From an uncultured Actinomycetes bacterium (lineage in GTDB: Bacteria; Actinomycetota; CADDZG01; WHSQ01), in the NCBI GenBank assembly GCA_937863385.1, contig CALMBW010000020.1, positions 434,001 through 498,000 of the forward strand: DNA of 64,000 nt, in the 5' to 3' direction. The stretch's first letter is position 1, and each line of letters begins with the position of its first letter. The notes beneath the pieces were generated by a model. That model ran no database searches. It was given only the letters and a program-made list of their open reading frames with translations, and had not been told where the DNA came from. A program made the position numbers and the translations under genes. This document shows, one piece after another, positions 58,228 through 64,000 of this stretch.

Positions 58228-58404
58228 CTGGATGGGGTTCGGCCCCGGCGGTCGGTCTCCTGCATGCTTGGGCAATGATGCAAGGAGTGCTGGCCGCTGC
58301 CGTGGGGATCAGCGGAAGGATCCAGAACTTCGGGTGGGCGAAAGCAGGCCCCGCTTCTCTTGGCAGACGTGAGAAAGCCGAAGACGCCGAGACCCCAGTA
58401 AGTG

Positions 58405-59649
58405 CTATTCCTCGCAGTCGGTGTGGGTGTCCTCAGCGTCTTGGGCGCAGCGGTCGGTGCCCTTCCCGCCGCGGAGATCGTCGATGCCGTGGTTGCCGTA
58501 GAGCACGTCGTTTCCTGCCATTCCGTACAGCACGTCGTCTCCGGCATGTCCGAGGAGCGCGTTATCACCGGCAGCCCCGATCAGTACATCGTTGCAGTCC
58601 GTGCCGCCCAACCGATTGATGCGCTCGAAAGTGATGTCGATCTCACCTTCCTGAAGCCGTCCTTCACGGAGATCGATCGTCAGGCCCTGTTGGTCGTTCT
58701 CGAGAAGATCACTGCACCGGCCCCAGTAGGCCCAGTAGCTGAGCATGTCCGACCCGGGCCCCCCGTTGATGCGGTCGCGACCTCCTCCACCCAAGATGTG
58801 ATCGTCACCCTTGCCGGCTCGCACGAGATCGTTCCCGGGCGTATATGCGAGGCCGATGCGGTCGTCGCCAGCTCCGCCTACTAGAAGGTCGTCCCAGCTG
58901 TCTTCTTCGTATGATTCGAAGTCGTCCAGTCTGTCGTTGCCACCGTAGCCGTAGATCCTGTCGCTGCCGGTCCCACCGCTCAGACTGTCTTTCATCGAGG
59001 AACCAAGCAATAGGTCATCGCCGTGCCCGCCGATCACACTGTGGATCCCTTCGAAGGTGTCGTGTCCCTGGCCTCGCGCCCATCCCTCGCTGAGATCCAC
59101 CGTCATGTCTGTGTGGGAGAACTGATAGCTGAGGGTCACCCAGCAGCATCCGGAGCTGGGTTTCATCACGTGATCGTTCCCTCGCCCCTCCCAGATGGTG
59201 GCGCTGGAGGCCGGCTTGTACAGATCGTCGCCACTGCCTCCCTTCAGCCGATACCCACCCTTGAGCACGTCATCGCCCGGTCCTCCCGAGATCGGGTCGC
59301 CGCTAGAGGAGGTAAGGAAGTCGGCACCCTCTTCGCCGAAGAGCCGGTCCCACCCACCGCTTCCCCCTTTGATCCGATCATTGCCCTCGCCACCCAACAG
59401 CTGGTCGTCTCCTCGGCCGCCACAGATGCTGTCGTTGCCACCCTTGCCGTCGGCGACATCGTGGCCGTCTCCGAGCAGGATGACGTCATCTCCCGCAGTG
59501 CCTTCGATCTGGTCGTCGTCATGGGTCCCATAGATGGTGGGCTCCAGTCCGAAGCACAGCCCCTGCGGCTGGCCGCCTAACTGTGCCGCCACGGGAGCTG
59601 TTGCTGCCATGAGGCAGACGGTAGCGACTCCAACTAGTTCCTTTCTCAT
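58405..59649 (-). CDS. Secreted RTX-type calcium-binding repeat protein
   Basis: 414 residues with a signal peptide (LVGVATVCLMAATAPVAA). Nearly all the rest consists of glycine/aspartate nonapeptide repeats of the form GGxGxDxLx, e.g. GGEGNDRIKGG, GGTGSDRIYGYGGNDRL and GHAGDDVLYGMAGNDVLYG, which fold into a calcium-filled beta-roll outside the cell. There is no catalytic domain; it may be a surface or matrix protein. No dedicated type I exporter is nearby, and the N-terminal signal suggests Sec export. Confidence 0.88.
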   Translation of the reverse strand: MRKELVGVATVCLMAATAPVAAQLGGQPQGLCFGLEPTIYGTHDDDQIEGTAGDDVILLGDGHDVADGKGGNDSICGGRGDDQLLGGEGNDRIKGGSGGWDRLFGEEGADFLTSSSGDPISGGPGDDVLKGGYRLKGGSGDDLYKPASSATIWEGRGNDHVMKPSSGCCWVTLSYQFSHTDMTVDLSEGWARGQGHDTFEGIHSVIGGHGDDLLLGSSMKDSLSGGTGSDRIYGYGGNDRLDDFESYEEDSWDDLLVGGAGDDRIGLAYTPGNDLVRAGKGDDHILGGGGRDRINGGPGSDMLSYWAYWGRCSDLLENDQQGLTIDLREGRLQEGEIDITFERINRLGGTDCNDVLIGAAGDNALLGHAGDDVLYGMAGNDVLYGNHGIDDLRGGKGTDRCAQDAEDTHTDCEE

Positions 59650-59731
59650 GCGGGGTAGATGCCTGAGATGTCCGGAAGGTTCCCATCCGGCCCCGCTTCC
59701 CTGCAGCTTGGAGCGCCGTAGGCGACAACCT

Positions 59732-60418
59732 TCATCCGGTTGGTGTTCGCAGGCGCCAGAAATCTCCGGTCAACCCGATCCCGGAGAACAGTGCCTCTGC
59801 TTCTTCTGGGGTACGGCGGCGCCAGCCCGGCGACATGCGGTCGGCGTACCACGCATGAGCCAGTTCCCATTGCTGCTCGAGCGTCATGGTCGCCCCGAAA
59901 CCCATGCCTCGCTTCTCGCACCAACGTTCAGCGTGCTCCTCCGACCGGAAGGCAAGCATGTTTGCTCAGGTGAAGCCGATGTCATCCCACCAGCGGGCTG
60001 CAGGGATCGCGAAATGAACCATCCCCTCTCCCGATACCAGATGATCGTCCTCGACCTTCACTTGCAGTGGCTCACGGCAATCGGGGCACCATGTACTTAC
60101 CGATCCAGTGCCGCCCAACATGGCCACGATCCCCAGCGCGTCCCAGATGCAGTTTCCGTAGAGCCTTTTCTCGGAAGTCTCGGCAACGAAGGGCGTAGGC
60201 ACCGCAGAGAGCGGGTTCGCCATCCAGATGTAAGGGGTTCCGGGCGCTAAGACGATGGTGTGGTTGTCATGCAGGCGCCGGAGAGAAGCTTCCACAGACG
60301 CCTGGTCTGTATCGACCATCTCGCAGAGTTCGAGCGGAACGGGTGGGCGACCTCGGTCCACGAAGAACCGGTAGATCGCAACCCGAACCGCGGCATCGTT
60401 GGCGTCTGTAGAACTCAT
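59732..60418 (-). CDS. MerB-like organomercurial-lyase-family protein, candidate selenoprotein (UGA at codon 151)
   Basis: 228 residues if the in-frame TGA at 59968-59966 is read as selenocysteine. The N-terminal part is a winged-helix-like fold (VRVAIYRFFVDRGRPP...LRRLHDNHTIV). The lyase core has YGNCIWDALG (Cys90, Asp93), matching MerB Cys96 and Asp99, and CPDC. The TGA stands 61 residues after Cys90, where MerB has Cys159 (63 residues after Cys96), between WWDDIGFT and ANMLAFRSEEHAERW. The frame continues 75 codons with family-typical sequence to the normal length. No ribosome site precedes the ATG at 59959. A nonsense mutation or sequencing error is the alternative. The substrate may be mercury or another organometal. 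Confidence 0.75.
59934..59954 (-). promoter_or_regulatory. Candidate bacterial SECIS element in the MerB-like gene
   Basis: In the mRNA just after the UGA, UGCCUUCC pairs with GGAGG-A-GCA (eight pairs, one U-G, one bulged A) around the loop GGUC. The loop begins 19 nt after the UGA. In E. coli fdhF, GGUC also lies in the apical loop, 18 nt after the UGA, which is the part bound by SelB. The hairpin lies entirely within the coding frame. Confidence 0.65.
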
Positions 60419-60607
60419 CTCATCCCCACACTAGTACTCGCCCCTACGACCTGCAGCGCCGTTTTGGTCGAAAGATCAAGTCATCCGATATGCGCTCGAC
60501 GAGTACCCCGGATGGGCGCGCGCAGACTCCGGCAACACCAGGCTATGCGTACACCACCCGGGAAGGAACGTTGTCAATAGGGTCTCCGAGAGGCATGGGT
60601 AGTGGGC

Positions 60608-61093
60608 CTATGCGTTGATGGGTTGGTCGTAAGCGGCTCGAAGGGCGTCGGAGTCGATCTTCTTCATCTTGAGCATCGCTTGCATGACGTTGTTGGCACG
60701 TTCTCGGGCGGGGTCTTGAAGCAGCTCACCGAGCAACTTGGGAACGATCTGCCACGACACTCCGAAGCGGTCCTTAAGCCATCCACACTGGACCTCGGCT
60801 CCCCCATCGGCCGTCAGCTTCGCCCAATACGCGTCGACCTCTTCTTGGGTGTCGCACTCGACGAAGAATGAGAACGCCTCGTTCAACTGGAAATGCGGTC
60901 CTGCGTTCAACGCGATGACCCTTTGGCCCATCACTTCGAAATCCACGGTCGACGCAGTGTCGTCGCCGCTGGGTCCGGTGTTCTCGAACGTCTGCCGCTC
61001 GATGATCCGAGAGTTGGGAAAGATCGAGCAGTAGAACTCGGCAGCTTCGAAAGCCTGGTTGTCGAACCAGAGGTGCGGGGTGATGCTGGTCAT
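60608..61093 (-). CDS. VOC-family protein (PhnB-like / demethylubiquinone methyltransferase-like fold)
   Basis: 161 residues with AAGGAGG ahead of the ATG. The start TSITPHLWFDNQAFEAAEFYCSIFPNSRI and NEAFSFFVECDTQEEVDAYW, then DRFGVSWQIVP, are typical of the PhnB/glyoxalase-bleomycin superfamily. These form small dimers and many have unknown roles. It lies 190 bp upstream of the MerB-like gene on the same strand; the gap has TTGACA (60577-60572) but no good -10. Confidence 0.88.
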   Translation of the reverse strand: MTSITPHLWFDNQAFEAAEFYCSIFPNSRIIERQTFENTGPSGDDTASTVDFEVMGQRVIALNAGPHFQLNEAFSFFVECDTQEEVDAYWAKLTADGGAEVQCGWLKDRFGVSWQIVPKLLGELLQDPARERANNVMQAMLKMKKIDSDALRAAYDQPINA

Positions 61094-61243
61094 GACGTCC
61101 TCCTTGCGAGTCTCACCGAATGGACCCTATCGAGGACTAAGACCGTCCGTAGGGCCAGGAATCATCGGCGAGTGGGACGGAGGACAGCTCTGATCCTCCC
61201 CTTTCCTTGGGAGATGTACCGGCGCCGATTTGTAGTCGTGCTG

Positions 61244-62638
61244 TCAGTGGCTGTGCTTGATCGCTTGAGACTGGGAACCCCTGCAGAGGGTGAAGCTGTC
61301 TCGGTAGCTATCGAGGGCTAAAGCCACGTACTTGCCGGGCTTGTCCTTCAGCTTGGTGATGAATCTCCCGTCGGGAGCGGCCAAGCCTTGAGCGACCGCT
61401 ACGGCGTCCCCACCCTTGACCTTCGCGATCACGAAGATGGCGCCTGCCGCACACCCCGGATCGGTCGAGGTGATTTGACCCACTGCTTTCAGGTGCTTGC
61501 GCGGCTTGAAGTTGATCGAGGTGTCGAAGGCCTGCTCGGGGATCTCCTCGCTTTCCGGGTAGTCGATTCCCGACATCTGTTCGAACACGTTCAATGCCTT
61601 GTCGCCGAAGTAGGGGCCGAACTGCATCTCGGGGTAGAAACCGATGCTGTAGCTGACGACAGAGTTCACGTATCCGTCTTCGATCACCCATCCCCCGCCG
61701 GACGAGCCACCCGTCATGTCGCAACCCATCCCGTTAGGCATGGGAGGAGCAGGTTTGCTGCGATCGACGATCGACGGATCCGAGATGCACGTGATCATCT
61801 TCTCGCCATCGAAGTTTTCGGCGGCAGGGAAGCCGAAGGACTGATAGGACTGTCCTTGGGGCAGATTGAAGGCGACCCCTCGCCATCCCACTGTTTCGGC
61901 CAGAGTGCCGGGCGCGTACGGGTATTGCATGACGTTGAAGGCGGCAACGTCATAACGAGCATCCGCTTCCTCACCGCCGGGCTGGGATGAGTCCCACCAT
62001 TCGTCGGTGACGAGGAGGCTCTCTGCGAACCAGAATCCGTACGGGTTCTGATCGTTTCCTTGATACCCGGGTACAAAGACAGCATCCCTCACCGGCACTC
62101 CGCTTTCGGGGCTGACCAGGCAGTGCCCGGCCGTCATCACGGTCATACCCGTGGCCGATGGGACCACCGTGCCGGAACAGACCGCTTCAGTGTCGTCGTA
62201 AAGCTGCATGTACAGCTTGCCGTGGGTTGAGTACGGATATTCCTCGGGGTTCGTGATCTGGAACCTCTGGTAGTTGAGTGGACCGGCCGTAGCACGGTTG
62301 AGCCGCTCAGAGAAGATCGCAGGAGTGGCCGCCTGGGATCCCGGGATCATCACAGGGGTTGAGCCCTCTAGATCCGATAGCTGGAAACGCCGGTTTACCT
62401 CAGTGGGGCGCGGGGTGGAGGCCGGTTCGTAAGCGAGTGGTTTGGCTTCGGCCATCCGTTCGGGGGTCCACGGTTCCCGGTCTGCCGGGTCGAGATCGAT
62501 GCGAACCACTCCGTTGGCGCGTGTGATGCGAGGACCCTGGGTTCGAGAGGAGGCCCCAGATGCTCCAGGAGCAAGCCCCAGCGCAAGGGATGCCAGTACT
62601 GCGATCGGAATGACCCTGGCCACCTTCGAATGACTCAT
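61244..62638 (-). CDS. Secreted trypsin-like serine protease
   Basis: 464 residues. Signal peptide (VARVIPIAVLASLALGLAPGASG), then a propeptide-like region of about 110 residues. Catalytic triad: His in MTAGHCL, Asp in YDVAAFN and Ser in MTGGSSGGGW, the pattern of glutamyl-endopeptidase/V8-like S1 proteases. The C-terminal 110 residues are a separate beta-rich domain. The GAGGTGGGAC ribosome site supports the ATG. Probably a secreted digestive enzyme. Confidence 0.88.
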   Translation of the reverse strand: MSHSKVARVIPIAVLASLALGLAPGASGASSRTQGPRITRANGVVRIDLDPADREPWTPERMAEAKPLAYEPASTPRPTEVNRRFQLSDLEGSTPVMIPGSQAATPAIFSERLNRATAGPLNYQRFQITNPEEYPYSTHGKLYMQLYDDTEAVCSGTVVPSATGMTVMTAGHCLVSPESGVPVRDAVFVPGYQGNDQNPYGFWFAESLLVTDEWWDSSQPGGEEADARYDVAAFNVMQYPYAPGTLAETVGWRGVAFNLPQGQSYQSFGFPAAENFDGEKMITCISDPSIVDRSKPAPPMPNGMGCDMTGGSSGGGWVIEDGYVNSVVSYSIGFYPEMQFGPYFGDKALNVFEQMSGIDYPESEEIPEQAFDTSINFKPRKHLKAVGQITSTDPGCAAGAIFVIAKVKGGDAVAVAQGLAAPDGRFITKLKDKPGKYVALALDSYRDSFTLCRGSQSQAIKHSH

Positions 62639-62734
62639 GTCCCACCTCTCAGAGAGCTGCTAGATACGGTACCTAGATGCTTATCGGCAGGACATGGGTG
62701 AAATTGCGTACGTAATCGAGGACGAGTGGTGGAC

Positions 62735-63034
62735 CTAGAGCGTGCGAAGCAGAGCGGCAGTGGCCGCGGCTAGGACGAGCACGACGAGGAACGGGGCACG
62801 CAAGGTCACGGCGACGACCCCTACGGCCACTCCTGCTGCGCGTGCATCGACCACGAGATGCTCCCGCTCGGCGAAGGTCTGAACGAAGATCAAGGCAGAT
62901 AGGAGAGCTACCGGAAGCAGTGCTGCAAGATGCCGGACCTTGGGATGCTCCAGGACGCGTTGCGGCACGGATAGACCGGCCAGCTTCAGCAGGTAGCAGC
63001 CGGTGGCGGCGACGAGGATCGCGGCCCAGGTCAT
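62735..63034 (-). CDS. azlD: AzlD-family branched-chain amino-acid exporter subunit
   Basis: 99 residues, three to four membrane segments, with TWAAILVAATGCYLLKLAGL and LLPVALLSALIFVQTF typical of AzlD. It acts with AzlC in export of branched-chain or related amino acids. Its ATG overlaps the azlC stop. Confidence 0.88.
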   Translation of the reverse strand: MTWAAILVAATGCYLLKLAGLSVPQRVLEHPKVRHLAALLPVALLSALIFVQTFAEREHLVVDARAAGVAVGVVAVTLRAPFLVVLVLAAATAALLRTL

Positions 63035-63765
63035 CCGGTGCCCGCCGTTGGATCATCCGGCACGGAGCCGGACCCAGTTGTTGTTGCCTCGCCTGCGACA
63101 GGGTCATTCGGCTCTATCCACCAGCTCGCGGCAGCCGCAGTCCCTGCGGCGATCAGGACGGGTACACCAGCGGGCACGACGGGAACAGTAGCGATGGCAA
63201 CCACGCCGGCGAGAACGGCAAGCATCCACGCTTGCCGGGAGCGCAGACGAGGGGCCAGTAAGGCGACGAAGGCGGCAGGAGCGGCGGCATCCAAACCGAG
63301 AACCTCAGGATCGGACAAGGTGCGAGCGCCGAGCGCTCCGATCAAAGTGGCAACGTTCCAGAAGATGAACACTGAAACACCCGTCCACCAGAACCCCAGC
63401 CGTGACAGATGGTCGCTATCGCGAAATGACATCGCCGAGCTCTCGTCCAAGACGAACTGTGCTGCACCGGCGCGCCGCCAACCCCGCAGGTTCAGGATGC
63501 GAGAGAGCCGCAAACCGTAGAGAGCGTTGCGTACGCCGAGCAATATGGCGGTTGCGGCTCCGGTCATGGCGGCACCTCCACCGCCGATCACCGCGACTAG
63601 AGCGAACTGCGATGCACCGGTGAATACGAGTAGCGACAACGCGCACGTCTGCACAAGACTCAACCCGGCAGCATCTGAAAGAGCACCGAAGGAGAGACCG
63701 TAAGCCCCGGTAGCGAGGCCAATGACGATCCCATCGCGGATTACATCACGGTCGTCGGTCGTCAT
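63031..63765 (-). CDS. azlC: AzlC-family branched-chain amino-acid exporter subunit
   Basis: 244 residues. DGIVIGLATGAYGLSFGALSDAAG, FTGASQFALVAVIGGG and LLGVRNALYGL are AzlC signatures. About six to eight membrane segments, followed by an unusual Gly/Asp/Thr/Ser-rich tail of about 25 residues. It forms an operon with azlD (ATGA overlap). Confidence 0.9.
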   Translation of the reverse strand: MTTDDRDVIRDGIVIGLATGAYGLSFGALSDAAGLSLVQTCALSLLVFTGASQFALVAVIGGGGAAMTGAATAILLGVRNALYGLRLSRILNLRGWRRAGAAQFVLDESSAMSFRDSDHLSRLGFWWTGVSVFIFWNVATLIGALGARTLSDPEVLGLDAAAPAAFVALLAPRLRSRQAWMLAVLAGVVAIATVPVVPAGVPVLIAAGTAAAASWWIEPNDPVAGEATTTGSGSVPDDPTAGTG

Positions 63766-63814
63766 CGCCGCAGGATAGCGGCGCGCCGTTGATTACCGGT
63801 GTTACCGGCCGTTG

Positions 63815-64000
63815 CTACTTGACGACTGCCAGCTGGATCTTCTCGAAGCCGGCTTTACGCAGTTCCTGCAAGATCCAAGGCATCATCGGGCCCATGTCGG
63901 TTGAAGGAGGTACGGCCAGTCCGTAACGACTGATGATCCCGAATGCGGTGCCGGTTGCGTGATGGATCAGAGGCGCTCCACTGTCACCGTTGACCGCAGG
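63815..64000 (-). CDS. Trypsin-like serine protease, C-terminal fragment cut by window edge
   Basis: The last 61 codons of a leftward gene. NGDSGAPLIH is the nucleophile-serine motif of S1 proteases; GTAFGIISRYGLA follows as the next strand. The rest of the triad is outside the window. It is a separate protease from the one at 61244-62638. Confidence 0.7.
   Translation of the reverse strand, partial: PAVNGDSGAPLIHHATGTAFGIISRYGLAVPPSTDMGPMMPWILQELRKAGFEKIQLAVVK

Noticed and set aside
58405-59649. CRISPR-like or satellite repeats
   Set aside because: The repetition is at protein level (RTX nonapeptides) and the DNA units are not identical or regularly spaced.
59732-59959. Separate 75-residue gene starting at the ATG 59959
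   Set aside because: It is in the same frame as the MerB-like gene, starts three codons after the TGA, has no ribosome site and encodes the C-terminal part of the family.
59966-59968. TGA read as tryptophan through an altered genetic code
   Set aside because: TGA serves as the stop of many genes here (for example yidC, recF, gyrA), and tryptophan is not expected at this column.

Overview
The window is a high-GC chromosomal segment carrying the replication-origin neighbourhood of an actinomycete (phylum Actinomycetota), probably not a classical Mycobacterium or Streptomyces. The assignment rests on gene order. Around dnaA the order is khpB/jag (partial)-yidC-yidD-rnpA-rpmH, then dnaA-dnaN-recF-DUF721 (dciA-like)-gyrB-gyrA-DUF3566. 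Further along come tRNA-Ile, tRNA-Ala, a cyclophilin, crgA, a class E-like sortase, trpG/pabA, pknB, pknA, pbpA, rodA, pstP, fhaB, fhaA and tRNA-Leu. As far as I recall, this is the order seen near the origin of Mycobacterium, with blocks of other genes inserted.

Layout. 1-1791: ribosome and membrane-insertion genes on the minus strand. 1792-3927: dnaA flanked by two intergenic regions with DnaA-box-like sites. 3928-12809: clamp, RecF, helicase-loader-like protein and gyrase; gyrA is interrupted at its catalytic tyrosine by a 419-residue intein with a LAGLIDADG endonuclease. 12850-17190: DUF3566 protein and an OpuC-type osmoprotectant importer. 17213-20968: secreted propeller, thioredoxin, tRNA-Ile and tRNA-Ala, both tRNAs beside partial duplicated copies of themselves. 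21027-30845: mixed lipid, envelope and signalling genes, including a Nudix/metallo-beta-lactamase fusion and an RsbU/RsbW-like sensor. 30936-43514: the cell-division and Ser/Thr phosphorylation cluster. 43597-50469: a peptide-type ABC importer in the order C-A-B-D-F. 50466-56883: DUF1028, LarC/LarB (nickel-pincer cofactor), DUF4446, SerRS, a hybrid-less histidine kinase and tRNA-Ser. 57208-64000: secreted proteins (metzincin-like protease, RTX-repeat protein, trypsin-like proteases), a VOC protein, AzlCD and a MerB-like gene.

The most striking item is the MerB-like gene at 59732-60418. Its reading frame is interrupted by one TGA exactly where organomercurial lyases carry their second catalytic cysteine. 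The frame continues with family-typical sequence, and a stem-loop with a GGUC apical loop lies 19 nt after the TGA, as in bacterial SECIS elements. I read it as a candidate selenocysteine-containing lyase. The selenocysteine machinery (selA, selB, selC, selD) is not in this window, so this remains an inference.

How the parts work together: the left half copies and supercoils DNA. The central cluster controls peptidoglycan synthesis and division by reversible Thr phosphorylation read by FHA domains. The two importers scavenge compatible solutes and peptides. The right end is an extracellular or stress-related accessory region.
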